Origin: Acanthaster planci
Taxonomy: Eukaryota; Echinodermata; Asteroidea; Valvatida; Acanthasteridae
NCBI RefSeq assembly: GCF_001949145.1
Contig: NW_019091547.1
Location: 311,945 to 375,944 of the forward strand
Direction: 5' to 3'
Length of the DNA stretch: 64,000 bases
A program made the translations under genes and the position numbers. A model generated the notes under the pieces. That model was not told the DNA's origin, ran no database searches, and saw nothing but the letters and a program-made list of their open reading frames with translations. Below are positions 9,798 to 24,700 of the stretch, piece by piece. The stretch's first letter is position 1. Each line of letters opens with the position of its first letter.

Positions 9798-12700
9798 ATG
9801 ATGACGGAGTTTCCCACGCTTTGTGTGCTCCACTACGACCGGGATGGGGCGGAGGCACATCTGTCGACCACGGTGGGCTTGCGGCTGCCGAGACCGCGGA
9901 AGCCCCGTTCGCGATCTCGCACCCATCCGCGAGAGAGGGAAGGGGCTGAAGGAAGCGATCGTGAAGGGCTAGAATTTCTAGCCAGGGGTGTACAGGCGAG
10001 TGGCGATTATGGGGGGAAGACTCAAATTACAACTCCAGTGAGTATGAATGAATCAAACATGTCATATCCCTCAAAAATTTTGTTTCACCTGTACCATTTC
10101 ACCATCGTTGTCAATTTGCCTTGATGGTGGTATTTCTAAATTCTAAAAACAAAATAAATTTGACACAGCTAAGCAATATGGACGCTACATTGTGTTTATT
10201 GTAATTCAGTTCGTTATTCTCTGCCTCTAGCGTATCTAGAACTATGTCGTGTATGTGGAACATTATTCTGCCTCTCTGCTCAGAGGCGGAACAATAATCC
10301 CTGTAGGCTGTAGTTCATAATGTGCATAGTGCATAAACCTTACAGTTTTGGAAGTACATGACCGAGTAGACGCCAGGTCCCAAATTTCACCACTCATTGT
10401 CAAGTCTGATTAGTTTTCACATTAAGTTGCACATTTAGGGGCTAGTGTAGTGACTATACGGTCAGCGACATTTGGGGTAGGGGTGTATTTGTTATTCCCC
10501 CCCCCCAACTAGATTGATGCCCCTCGATCTGCCTCTCTGAGCAGAGAGGCAGAACGAGAAGCCCACGGATTTAGGCATATCCCACATTTTGCTCATCAAT
10601 TTTAATCTTTTTTGTTACGGAAGATGAACCTTTTTCCTTCCCCTTCTTGCTTTCTGGTATGTTTTCAACTGGTTATTTAATCACTGTAAAGACAGAAATT
10701 GTCTCTAAAACAAGCTGTCCCCCCATTTCGTAACTGCGAACCACTCACTTCTTGTAAATGCTAGATCTGCCACTATATGTAACATCCAGTCTCTTAAAAA
10801 GTGCTTTCTAGTCCCATTATTGGTCGAAATGAAGTCAGCAGGCCTGTTTGTTTCACACAGATCTGAATCGTAATCAGTGATCCCAAGGCTTCATGTGCAC
10901 TATCCATGAGGCGAGTTCTGGTGTCAGTGATCCAATGACAGATCACTGATTGCGATCCGGATCTGTGTGAAACACAGGCCCAGTGTTGCATATTTTCAAG
11001 TGTGTTGGTGGATCCAATTTTGGCAGTCGCTGCAGCTTACATGGACGTGGATGATTGTGATATTTCAGATTTCAGAGCCAGTTTAAAAACTGGAAAAAAG
11101 AGTTGGAAACAAGCAAAAAATTCCACCTCATTTTACAGAGTAAGATACCATGCCAAACTTGGCGTGCTGTGAAATTTGGCATATGAGCTGGTACCAAGAG
11201 TCTGAACCCTGTCCGTGCTGTTTGATATTTACTTGAAATCTAGTACGCTCATTTATTTGTCTGCTGTGTCACTTACCAAACACATTTGGAAAAGCTTTTG
11301 TTGAGCAATGCAGCTACACAGTAAGCTGACTACATTATTTGTTGATTTTTGGGGGAACAACTTGTAACTTGAAGTTGAATTGATTCTCTCTTTAGTTTGG
11401 TTCAAGTACGGCAGTTGTTAGGGTTCTGGAAATGTGAACTTAGATGTGTTTGGGTGTGTGGAATGGTGTGATAGGCCTATGAAACTGAGTTCTTTGCATA
11501 GATTGGGTACATGTAGTTCTGTTTGAGAAAAAACTCACAATTTAGGATGTGCAAGATTGCGGTATATTTAGATATTTACAGGCACAATACTAACAAGTGT
11601 AAGTGGTACTGTTTTCTTATAAACTGCATTGCATGATCACACAGAGAAATACTGGCACATGTAGATTATTTTTTAAATACTTTTTTAAATAAAGAAACAT
11701 CTACATGTAGATGATTTATATAGCACCAAATCTGTCTAATGATTCATAATGGCCTTTTAAGTTTCAGAAATTCTGTGATTGGTTGGATATCACCTTTTAC
11801 ATTTTCTTGACATTCTTGTACAATTTTTTCAAACAGTACCGTTACAGCTCTTCCAAAAGTTCCAGCCTTCAAGCCTCGAGGGATGACAACCTGTTATACC
11901 CTGACCGTGCCCACAGCTCCTTTGCCACCCCTGAGCTTCCCCACTGTCTCCACAGTCACCACCGCAGCCTCTCGGAGCCACCCCCACATGCCAGTGAGCG
12001 CGCCCGCACAGCACCCACCTCCTCGTTCTCCCTGCCCGTCCTACGACAAGGGGGTGCCGGAGAGACAAGCCTGACGGTGAACGCCGAGCTGCTGCAGGAC
12101 CCCAAGTGGAACGAGTACCTAAATGCTTGGGTCTCAGGGGCACAGGTGGGTGTTTGGGTGATTACTAGGGAGGAGCAGGCCAGTAGTTAAACTACAAGGA
12201 GCAGAGGGGGATGTGCTCCCCAGTGGATATCTATCTTCCCCCCTCCCCCAATGCCCCGTATTAAAAACTATGAAATGTACACAGGCTGAAATATACATGT
12301 ACAAACCACAGTTAATTTGCATTTCTGTGCCCCCTTGAAAAATGTGGGTGCCCCCTCGGAAATTTCACCCCACCGTACATGTACTGTAGTTATACCACTG
12401 CAGCAGGCAAAGGACAGAAGAAACGTTTTAGACTTCTGGAGCGTGTTTGTTTCGCAAAGATCTGGATCACGATCGGACACTGGTTCACTGGGGCACCAGA
12501 ACCGGCTTAATGGATGGAGCAAACCTGTTTTGGGGTCACTGATCAAAATCCAGATCCGTGTGAAACAAACAGGCTCTTAGTGACAGGTCAGCTATTGTGT
12601 ACATTGTGTTGGAGCTAATATGGACATACTTAAAAATGATTAGAGCAATAGTGGACCAGTCTCATTGGACTGGTACGCTTGCTGCCGTCAAGTATCTCAG

Positions 12701-15700
12701 AAGTTTCCCATTAACCAATACATGCCACATGCCATAGATATGCAGGGATGTCCGAAGTTGTAACATGGAAAACACCTATAAATTTCAGACCAAGAGTCAC
12801 CTGAACTCTTTTCCGTGAGCCATGAATTCAAAAGCCTCCTCATTATCCCCCACCTTTATTTTTTATTTTCACAGTTGATGTGGCCCCTAAGAAAGAGATG
12901 AATTTGATTTTGACGGCTTGCTTTGTTAACTACTTCTAGTTCACCTTTCATTGTGAAATGAATTTGCATGTCCATGTAGTTGTTGAGTTTTGCTTGTGCT
13001 CTGACTTAAGTAATTTTACTCTGAGCTACTAATAAAGTGCTCAGGGGAGAAAGATAAAGATGACAGATTATAATGCATGTTGTGCCAAAGCTGGCTGAGC
13101 TATACATACCTACAGTTAACAAAGGAAATTGCACTTTACTGATAATAAAAAACACATCACCATTGAAAGGTACAAATAAAGGATGTAGTGAAATGCCTAC
13201 TTCTTGCTGGCCATAACATGTGAACGCACACCCTGTAGGCATTTGCTCAGTCTGGCCGGACCTTTCCAGAAATTCAAAGGCTGCAGCATTCCCCTTTTGT
13301 GGCCCACTCCAGCTACACATGACAGTGCATGTGTACAAACCCCTGAGAATGTTTGGTTAAAGTGTTACACTGGCTAGCATCAGGGTGTTTGGACAGCTTA
13401 AGGTTAAAAAAAGCTGCTTGTGAGGGTGTGAAGTGCCACCCACACCCGGAGTGCAAATATAGTCAAATACCAGAGAGGTTTATTGACTATTATGCATGTA
13501 ACTGATGTGCACATGTATGATGTAGAGGCATTGTGGCCCTAAGGATGTATACATGTACATGTACATTATAATACCTACACATACATGTACACAGCTACAT
13601 GTATACTTAGCCTTGAATTTGTAGTCCAAGGGTACATGTACATATGTTTTTCTCTTAAACACACATTCCAATCAGCTGGACTTAAGTCCACAAAAAGTGC
13701 AGTGCTGTTAATGCAAGATTGAACAAGAGTTAAATAATAATCATCAAAACCACTATGTTTGTGATTTTTTTTGGAGATTTAATGAAAAGTGGTCATTTTA
13801 ACATTAACAAATTCTGCCTTTTTGAAATGTTCCGGACTTGTGTGGTACTCATACACGTATGTCAACTTGCTGAAAACATTCAGGTATACATATAGGCTTC
13901 AAACTTTAAACCCTTCAATCTTGGGCTTGGATACAGAAACAGTGTTGTGTTTAAATAATACAAGGGCACTTGCATACACGAAGTCTACTCAAACTTATGA
14001 AAAATATGAAACAAAAACCCTTCTTTTGCCACGTGTTGGCCTGAAAGTTTTGAAACACTGAATTCCAGCCAGGCTGTAAAAATCCTTCATTGCACTTTTT
14101 TCTTTGCATTGCCTTCACATACATGTACTGTGTGAAGAACTTTGATGAATTAATTCAGCACCAAATATGGAAGGTTTGCAGTAACACCATGGGAGCAATC
14201 TCAGTCTTTTGATCAGTGTTGTAGAGGTCTCCTTTTTTGTGGTTTCAGTCTCGGTCTTGCCCTATCAGTGTCCCGGTCTTTGGAGGGCCGTTCTCCGTCT
14301 CAAAAGCGCCGGTCTTGGTCTCAGTCTCAGATGCAAAAGTCTTGGTCTCTATGTCCTGGTCTTGGCCTTTAAAGAGTACATGTAGGTCTCGGTCTCGGTC
14401 ATCAAAGTCTTGGATGATGAACCGAGCACTCTTTATGAAATGCCAAGTTAAAACAACTGGTTCTTCTTAGAACCACACAACTAAAAAAGGGAGATTATCT
14501 TCCGTTGTGTCACAGCTCACCTGCTATACTTTGTTCATGTCCACCATGATAAACCTTCAAGACCCATGTACGTCTACATGTACGTGTAATCCAGCACAGT
14601 TTTTCATATGTGACTCAATCTACTGATAACAAAACTTTTTGCAAGTTGCCAAAGCCAATTTTGAGTTAAACCCCTTTGAAAGAATCTTTCACAGCACAAT
14701 TCAATAGGAACATTCAGTTTTTCCCCCTCACATGTGTACAGGTAATATCCATTTGCACCACAATATCAAACTAGGTTATACATGTGCATCAAATCAAAGA
14801 ACTCACACGTACATGTGTAGTTGCTCTGTCTAATGTGAACTAAAACTAAATAAACTTGAAACTCTTTTTATGGGATCCAGTCCCAAATCTAGTTTTTAAA
14901 TTTGAATTTTGCAACAAAACTATAGCCCTTGAAATTTGACATGGTTTAGATAGAGTGATAAATTGGTAACAATCAAACCCGGACACAAATTGTCCCCCAT
15001 ACACACCAATATATCTTGTTAATCACACGCAAACAAATACTCTGAGTACAAAGTTTTGTCTTGATTGTTAGGCAGTTCTGTAGTCGTTGGACATTGGTTA
15101 TCAGACATGCACTTGATCTCTCACCCCTAGTGTGTAACGGGTAGTGCGTGTTATGCACCCACGTGAATGTGAAGGTTCTCCTCACTTCTCTACATGTAGA
15201 AAACTGTACCAAGTGCCATTACATGTGGCCATAGCCACTTCAGTTTTTTTCCCCTCAAACAGAGCACTCTCTGAATTTTATAAATTGTCGTAAATAATTC
15301 TTTTTAGAATTAAAATCATAGGTAGAAAAAAGTACAGGTGACCTCAGGGTTGTTGCTTGAATGTGTCTTTTTTTTCTTCGGAAAAATTGGAAACCCCCCA
15401 AAAAGGAATGCCAATGTTACGGATTTCAAGTCTTAAAAGTTTGTGTTGTTTGAATCACTTTTTAATGTGACTGAACAATACTCTACTGAACAACGAACAT
15501 TTGGGAACATTACACATGCACATTGTGTGCAAAACAAAACCAAATGCCCCATATTTTTCATATTAACGGACAGAATTCTTTTTTATGTTCAAAACTCTTC
15601 AGGGCTCAATATAATGAAACCAAAATCAATCTTGTGCAAATTGCATTTAACTCCTGCAGAGGTCAGGGCAGATTAAACACATCTTTTGGCTAAATTTTAA

Positions 15701-18700
15701 TATCTTAATTTCTGCTGATTAGAAAAGAATTTCATGCTGGTAGGGATGTAAGGGTGGGAATGTTCCATTTGGGGGCTCACAACAGTGTGGTACACATACA
15801 TGTACATGCATGCAGCTGTTGTATGTGATTTCAAAGTTCATATGCAGCAATTAATCATTAAGCACTTTGGAAAGCACTCTTGAGGTCCATGCACTTTGAA
15901 ATACTGTGAATATTTATCATGTTTTATATGGTGACAGCCATTAGGAAAATTTCCAGACAGACAATGGACTGTCAGAATACAAAATGAAATGCAAAAGTTA
16001 CTGCTAAAAAGTAAAAACTTCATAATGTAAATGACATCAACTGGCAGAGCTAGTAATGCGTATGGTTACATGTACATGTACATTGTTACTGTAGAACAGA
16101 ATTTTATTACAGTTTCTGTTGTGCTGGACAGAGATTATCTCTATAGAAGTTTGGTAAGCCAGGAAAGTTAAAGAACGTGCTTAGTTACATGTATACCAAA
16201 CAGGTGGCTCATAAATTGTGTACAGATGACGCCAATCCATTCCGTTCCTGATCAACAATTTATGGAGAGGTCACAGCAGGTACATGTATGCCTGATCTGA
16301 ATCCTGCATCCCCAGATGGAGAGACAACTACGGTACTTGTATCGAGAAATAATGCTGGTAGCCTCTAGACCCCTATAGGCACCAGACTCGGGTTCAGAAC
16401 AATAGGTATGATGTGAACAAAAGCGTTGCTCCGTGGTTGGTGTATGTTCCCGTGCATTGTGGTCATTATCTACCCTGTGAGCCCATACAAAAGTTGCTGT
16501 GGATGCACTGGGATGTAGGGATAAAGTATTTAGTGTGTTTGGCTTGTCGTGAAAGGCATATCTATGGGCCTAGTATGGATCGGTTGTGGGGGGGGTGAAG
16601 AGAATAGGAGGGCACTTTGGAAATCTGGAACATCAACAGAAGCGTGTGTTAACGTTGCTCAAGGAAATGAGCTTTGTTGAAATAAAGATAGATAAAACAA
16701 AACAACAAAATAAGCAATTGATATCTTTCAACTTCATGGTGGGAGTAAATTACCGGAACTTTGCATGCATTTTCTGTGAAATGTCGTAGCTTAATTCCAG
16801 AACATGTTTGTATACATGTACAGTACATGACCTTTTTTATGCAGATTATCATTTGATACTTTTTCTTAAGTGCATCAATCAGGCCCCAGTTGACTGTTTA
16901 CTCTTTTATAAAAGGCACGTCATTTTATAATAACATACTTGCCCTGATAAACTTTTCCAAATGGTAAATTTGCTCCTATTCTAGTTAAACATTGTCAAAT
17001 AAACTCTCAAATATTGAACTGGAAAAATTGTCCACCAAAATCTCACGTTTAAGTTTTTGCTGTGTCAACATGGTCAAAATCCTTGAGAAAAGTCATTCCT
17101 GATCACATCTTTGCACTTTTCATCATTTTTTATTCCCTTTGTTGAATTTTTGAAACAGCATTTTTTCAGGAAATCGTTCACAGAGGGTAAACCATGCATG
17201 TACACAATTGATAAATATTTCATTTCCCATCTGGTTTATCCAATTTCATTTCTATAGGTGGGTTCGCACGCCTTTGTGAACTTCGTCGGAGCCATGTCAC
17301 TGAAAGACCGTGGGCGATACCATTATGTGGTAAGCATGAGCAGAAGGTCATTGATTGCTTTGTCTTCACTGGATCCACAGTTGTTGGAAATTAGGCTTTA
17401 TTGATGAAATTCAGGACTCCCGAGGGGAAGAATATTGATTTTGTTAGAAGGAATTCTTGGAAGAATGGGAAGTGTGGCTTAAATGACATCTTGTTGCAGC
17501 ATTAGTACCAATTTTTCACCAAGGAGAGAAAGACTAATGCGTGCAACAGAAATGTGATCAGATGCAGATAATGTCAACTATCTTAGAGAGGTACATGTAT
17601 TTGGTCTTGCAGTTTGTCACTCGTTTTGTTCCTATTTGCTTCAAATGATATATAAATTTACCTGCATTTTCAAACCATCATCAGCAGTACAAATCGCAAG
17701 TCTTTTTTCAAGGTGTCTCCATAATTACATGTATGCCCACATGCATGATGAAGCAATACATGTACATGTAAGTAATGGAGTTGTGTGAAAGAAGCAAACA
17801 TATAACAAGAAAATAAACACTGAATTCAAATGGATGAATATTTAAAAGCCTTTTTCTCGCATCCCGATATTCTCAGGGAAACTGTTTCCATGCACATGGA
17901 CACAAATCTCAAAGATGCATGCAACTTTTGGCATTGAAAATCCTAGCTTTTTAAAGAACCCTTCACTCGGTATGAAAATTGAAAGGAAAGGAGATTTTTC
18001 TACTTCTTTCTACAGTCCCAGAAAATTCCTGACTTATTTTTAAGAAGCGTAGGCTTCACTCACAGCATTTTTGGTCTCTCCTCATTTCAAAAGGTCTTGC
18101 AACATAAGCAGTGGCTGCTGTGTGCTCTGAGTATAACTTTAAAAGTGGAACTGTCCTACGTGGACACAATGCACTACATGATCTTTCCTGAATTTTTTTT
18201 TTCCATTTCCAGCGACAATTTGAGGAGCTGCCAGCTCTTCCCTGTCCTCGATTCTTGGAGCACATGCACCACATTCCAGCCCCCAAAGCCATGTGGAAAG
18301 AAAAGAAGAAGGCCCTCAAGAAACCAGAGTTCTGGACGTGGAAGGGAAGGACCTCACCCAAAGTGCCAAAACCGAAACCCGTTCGGAAAAGAGGTACGTG
18401 TTGGCACCAACAAAAGTGTCTCTGTCAAATAATGGCCGTTGATTTTTCTTTGTTATTGACGTGTGATCATTTCAATGGGTAGCAAAATCTTAGTTGGTTT
18501 GTTTCAATTATTAATGTTTACAACAAGTTTTGTGGACAAAATCCGACCACAGAAAAAGTATTCTTAAGGAAATTAGTGGGTCAGTGTTGTTTCTTAATGT
18601 ACATTTAGTTAATCTGTAAAAAGAAAGTTTTTTAAATGACACTGTTGGAAAAGAGGTTGACTTTTCAAGTATGAAAATAGAGCGTTTAATAGGGAAATGC

Positions 18701-21700
18701 AGTTTGTACAATGGAATGAAGCAGATGAATTTTTAAGGGATATACCGGTACATGTATTTCGCCCATTTGAAAGGATGTTTCACTGAGTAGCCTATTTTGA
18801 TGATCCAATGCAGTTGATGTCATAACTTCAGTGAACACTTTTCCATTTTGCTGTGCTGATATTAACTTACCTTTTCATTAACTCATGTACATGTAGTTTT
18901 CTGACATTGTATGTGTACTTTGTATGTTTTGAACATGTTCATGTCTCTAAAGTTTCTCACATGAAATCTGTTTCCTGTTTCTTGTATTACTTTCTTTTCA
19001 TGTTCCTCTCCTTCCCCTCTAAGTTCAAGTGTGCAATAGTCTTCAAGCGGTCCAGGTAACACCGCACTCCAGTGTCAAGGTTGTGACCGTTGACCTACCG
19101 ACTTGCAGTCAGGACTCGCAGGAGAGTCTGACTTCCACTCCGACCTCTGACCTTTGCTCTCTTTCCAACCCCACCCCCTCCATGAGAGCACCTTCTCCGG
19201 TCAGATCACCAGAGGAAGGTACCGGTAACAATTTTTTGTCGCAATATTTTGGGCTTCTTCATTGGAAAGTTGGCGCAAAATAACATACTTGCTAACTGGT
19301 GCTCAGCCATTTTTTTCCAAGCCTGGTGATGGTGCCCTGCCCCCATTTTGCTCTCATTCTATTATTTTCTTTCTCTTTGTTCTCTTGTGAAGTAGATTTT
19401 CTTCAATGTTTGCACACCATTACTTTTTGCACCAAGTTGCACTTTCATGTCTTTTATTTTTTGTAGAGTTTTTGGTAGTAAAAAAACGTATTTCTAAAAT
19501 CTGACAGAGAAGACAGTGCACTGGGAGGTTCAAGTAGAAAAATCTCCTGAACCGCTAGGTAAGTGAAGACCTGTGTGAGAGGAGCACGGTTTTCACACAC
19601 TAAAGAAGCACCGTTTTGTGATTCTCAATTTGTATTTTGAGGGATCTCACACATTTTTGTTTTCAATTGCCGCTGTGAGGCATTTTGTTGTTTGCTCTTG
19701 TGACTTAAAATTGTCTGCTGTAATATAATTTTTTTCCCCTAGATTTCCCACGAAACTTTTGCCACCATCAAATACACTGTTCAGTTGTTACTTGCTATCT
19801 GATACACGAAATGTAACCATTTTCCTCTTTTCACTTCAGATGAGAGAAAGTAACCCTTTGTTTTAATTGGAGCTCCTGCGTATGGTTGGATAATGTGTAG
19901 TGTGTACTGCATGTAGGACTTTTATGTGGATTTTACTTTGAAAATATGTCATCAAGTTGTTCTTAGAAACCTCTTTTTTATTTAAAGCACCAGACAACAA
20001 AATGATAGTTGTCCTTTGCAAAGTTGAGGTTCTTGGAAAAAAAGGTGCAGAGTTTAAAGCTCTGATATCGACATACTGTTGTATCTAAGCATATTGTTGT
20101 TTCCTAATTCCCAGTGGATAGAAATATTCGCAGAATTACAGTGCAATGAAAACTCTTTAAACGGGGTTTGAAATTGGTTAATGTAAATATTTCAAATTGC
20201 AGACGTTGCCCTGTTGTGTTTAATAGCCCTACACTTGATGGATTGCTATGCACTGAACTAACAGCTTTGGACTGTACAGTTTCTTTTTCTGTGTCTTAAT
20301 TTAATTGTTGGGTATAAGTGACAATTTTGGTGACTGTTTTGTATCGCGGTGCAGTTTTGCCAGAAATAGAGGAATACAGTGAACCCAGTGACTATGGCTC
20401 AATAAGATCGGGTAAGAACAAACAGTACATTTACATAAACAGCTCAGATTTACAGCCATGAATCGCAATGTTTCAATGCTTCTTCTGTCTGCATGGCCAT
20501 GCTCGCAGTTGCATCACAGTGTGTTTCATGTTGCGATTAACCTTGTACATACTTTGTTGAAAATTACAGGAGAACCAAAGAAATCCACTTGAGAAAAATT
20601 CATTGGTTTAATCCACTGAGCATTGCTTTGTTGGCTTTAATTAGTTACAGTGTTCACATGGACGCATTTCATATCATTCCAAACATATTAATACATATGC
20701 AGCAAATGCTTCCCACAACTGATTGGCCTAGTACTTCAGTGAGCATTTTAGTTACATTTTTAGGTTAACTTTTATATTTCATTTTTGAAAATGATCAGCA
20801 GCAATGGAATGAAAGAATCCCTTGCATGTTTTCTGCTGTAAACTACATGCATACTCACAAGCAAATTATGTTCTGTGAAAACTCCTTTCCACTTTCATAG
20901 ATGCGAGAAGTTACATGTACTCTTGTTTTAGGAATGCCGTTTAACTCAGACTTTGTACGTATTAAGGAATGCAGTTTCATTCTAACTTTGACTCCTCTTT
21001 GAAACTTAACGCATGCTAACTCAAGGAACGTCAAGTCCTGTGAGTGTAAGATCCCAGCACACAGCGACCAGTGGTAAGGATGAGTGGCACCCATGGGCCC
21101 ATTTTGATGGATCTGCTAATGAATGCCAGTTCATGGACTTTTGTACTTGATAGTTCTGTGTTTCCAGGTTATGCACAGAAATTGAGCATATACATGTACT
21201 GCCAATACGTCTTGGCCACTGTGTGTATGCATGCACAAGGGCCTGTGTGGATGTATGCATGCACAGAACGCTTACCATTAATGCATGCACGTTACGGTTA
21301 CTATTACTTTGTGAGCTAGTTGTAAGCACAGGTTCTTTTCGTGTGACAAGCAGAGGCATGAAATTGGGCCCAGTTACAAATCTGATGTGGAATATTCGTT
21401 AAGGTTGCCTCAAGTCTTCCGATTGTCTGTTTCACAAATTTTGCTCTGAGCACGGAAATTTTTTGCTGTTATCCTGCTTGTAAATTCTTGGGGTTTAGAA
21501 TTTTTCAACTTGAGTCTTCTTTTCAGGTTTGTGCCTTCATCATAGAGTTTTGTTCAGGAAAATGCTTTAAACATTTGGCAGATTTTCTGGCAGCTTTCTA
21601 ACTCACAGCTTTTCCTTCTAGAGCAAAAGTAGGACATCTTTCCTCAAACACTTGTGTGCTTTTGTATACTTTTGTACCAAGTTGCTTAAGGGTTTTACAC

Positions 21701-24700
21701 TTTTCTGTCAACTTAACATTGTAGTTAAGTGAACCGGGGTTTGAAGAGAAATGTAAATATCCAAGTCAGATTTGAACCGTTTTTCCTCATCTTCCCCCCT
21801 CCCCCCGCCAACTCTTGCCTGGCCAGGCATTGAGTCCCTGGATGTGGAGCCAGCTTTTGGTAAGATGGGTTGCCGTGGTTGCCACAGTGTGGATGCATGC
21901 AGACATAATACCAAATTAGTCCTCATCTTGTCTGGTTACCAAAGGGCAAAGATACCAGTTTCTTTCTGGGCACAGCATTGTTACATTTTACTTTAAACTC
22001 TCTATTGTTATCCTTGAAGGTGCAGTTTAAGTTGAAACGCACAATGCATCTCAATAATGTCAAGCACTGATGCACTGTGAGCACATGTGACATGTCACGA
22101 CAATATGAGGGTGAAGTCGCACCCGCTATTTCCTATTGTGATGGTTCAAAGTCAAAAATTGAAGGGAGGTTAATTGTTGAGTTTTGTAGTATTTGGAAGG
22201 ATTAACCCTTCTACTTAATTCCTTAGTTTTTGCAGGATAAAAATATTAAAAATGTCATTTGCTTACCAATTTTGACAAAAGCATTATTCATGTCTGGCCT
22301 GAAATGTTAAAACAATGTCTGAAATACCGACCCAAAGCATCCGGAATAGTGTCACATTGTCACCTGGTTCTTTTCCCTGAGTCATTTATTATTATACCAT
22401 TGGAAAGCTCTTTTTCTGTTGGATTAAAAATATCAATATTTGCATTTTCCAAAATTCCAACTTTCAGCTCATTTTCTAGTGACAGGTTCCATATTTCTAA
22501 ATGGTAATTCCCATGGTCTCCCTTACCAGTTTTTGATTAAAGAACTTTACTCCTGGACATCAGTAGAGAGTTTTCTGAATATTGTTTCAAAACTGAATGT
22601 GAATGAATTTTTGCAACTGTTTCAAGGAATTCAATTTGCACAGTTTTTACTTAATCTTTCCGAAGCAAGCATCTGCCTCAAACTTTACCTTTATCTGTTA
22701 TCTTATAATCATGCACTGGTGTTTGTTGTGCTTGTTTTCCACCATAGCTTCTTAATTAACATTTATCAACTTAAATCTAAATTCTACTCATTCATTATCT
22801 AATCAATTTTGCCGTTATCATGCTTCATATCGTGTCAGAAATCACCTAGGGCATGCTTCCAGCCACTAGTTAAGTATTTTAACATTTAGTCATATCTAGT
22901 GACCTTCTTTTGCCGTGATACAGCACTAGAAGTGGTTTGATGTCAGTTTCACTGATGGCTTATTTCAGTTTTAAACCTTTCTGGTTATGAGTCATTCAAA
23001 ACTGTTGAAGTAATTATGGAATCAGAAAAAGTTAATATTGATGTCATTGGCGAAGGGAAGTGGAAAGATTACAGTTCAATAGATTTGTCATTTTGAAAGG
23101 TAAGTTGTCCTTTTTTTATATTCAATTTTTGTGTTCTGCTTTCAGAAAACCATGATGTGAGAACAGTCTGATCTGTTCTCACACAACAGGAGATATCCAA
23201 GATACGTGTACTGTCAACATGGGCAATAATGTCTTGTCTTTTTATTCCCCAGTCCCACTCAAACTGCACAAGTTGGAGAATCCTCCCCGACCCCCGACGA
23301 CTGTCGACTGGGACAGCCACAGCTACCTAGCTGACCTTGACGACAGCGATGACAGTGACACAGAAGGAGCCAAAACTGGCCAGAACCAGGACAAAGATGA
23401 TGCAGATAGCCCTCCTGAGCCTAAACGGAGGGACGTTACCACAGGGCCCTTGGAGACGAGCAAAGTGGACCAATCTAGCTATATGTACAATGATCACATG
23501 ATGGTGCTGGAACCTGTAGTGTATGGTAGGTCAACAAAACAGGCTAAATAATAACAACTTCTTGTTTTAATATGGACACAAATCCTAGAAAAGATGTTCA
23601 AATGAGCTGAACTTCTAGAAGTCCATTCTCAGGAAATTACAATTATTAAAAAAGTTTAAAATAATGCACTTATTAGTCTTATTACTTTTATGGCAATATG
23701 CTCTATTAACATTGACAGTTAAGAGTGTTGCACTTAAGCATGTTAAGAGTGATTTTGTGGAAGGCCATCCGTGAGAACAAGAAAGGGTGTGTTTTTACGT
23801 CATGATGGTCTTTTAGTGGAAATTCGCCACAAACTCGTACAGTAGGTTCATACGCTTTTGGTATGGGACGCATGGAACATATGCATTATCTCTGTTTGAA
23901 TTATGGTTTGACTGTATGTTCCTTGTGTGCAGCAGCCCTTTGTAAAAACTTCCAACCAGCCAGTCTCATTGCTGATGAGGGCACTCTGCAATTTAGAGGG
24001 ACACATCTTCTGTATTACAGTACCTCACTGCCTGTCATTTGCCATGTCAACTATTCCTCTTCCAGAGAGTTACTTGCCATTGGATGATCCATCTGAGATG
24101 ATGAGGTCAATCACAGTGCCAGGGTGCGAACAGTCGGTAGTGGACCCTTACCCACTGGAGGAGCCGTTGCGGCCAGACGTGGCTGATGTCAATCGAACAG
24201 TTGTCCACCAGTCGTCCATCTTGACCAGACCTGAATTACCAACTCCTCCACCGCCACCCTCTCCTCCCAAAGGTATGTCCATGTGAACATTTGGGAGTAT
24301 CAGGATTAAAGTCATGCATATTTATTCTCTTTAGGTTTGATATTTGTACTGGCCTACAGGTCTAGAAAGCATTTCATTAGTAGTTTAGTAGTTTGTTGGA
24401 AGATTATTGTACAGACAAGTATGAAAATATATTTTTTGCCCCATAATTATTATTTTTGCTACTTACATGACCTTGGAAAAAAAAACCAATGATGCAAACA
24501 ATATGAATACACATATAAATGAATCTTTACACAAAAAATAATAATAATCAAGAGATTGAGGGCAGCAGTATAAATGAAAAGTTGAAATTGGGCTTCCCTG
24601 CGAAGTATGCAATAACCAAGACACAGGAAAACACAACAAAAAATGTCCTTTCAGTGTATCCACTTATCCCTACTTGGAGAAGTCCCAAGGAAATGTTTTG

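Noticed and set aside
14237-14470. Ser/Val-rich plus-strand frame
   Set aside because: Explained by the GGTCTY simple repeat.
22486-22503. 18-base micro-exon in phase 1-1
   Set aside because: The sites are weak (ACAG/GT and G/GTAATT) and the six codons carry no evidence.
22969-23099. Possible extra exon of the EF-hand-like gene with acceptor TTTCAG and donor GTAAGT
   Set aside because: The phase-1 frame is open for 42 codons but meets TGA just before the donor, and the length does not fit the phase 1-1 pattern.
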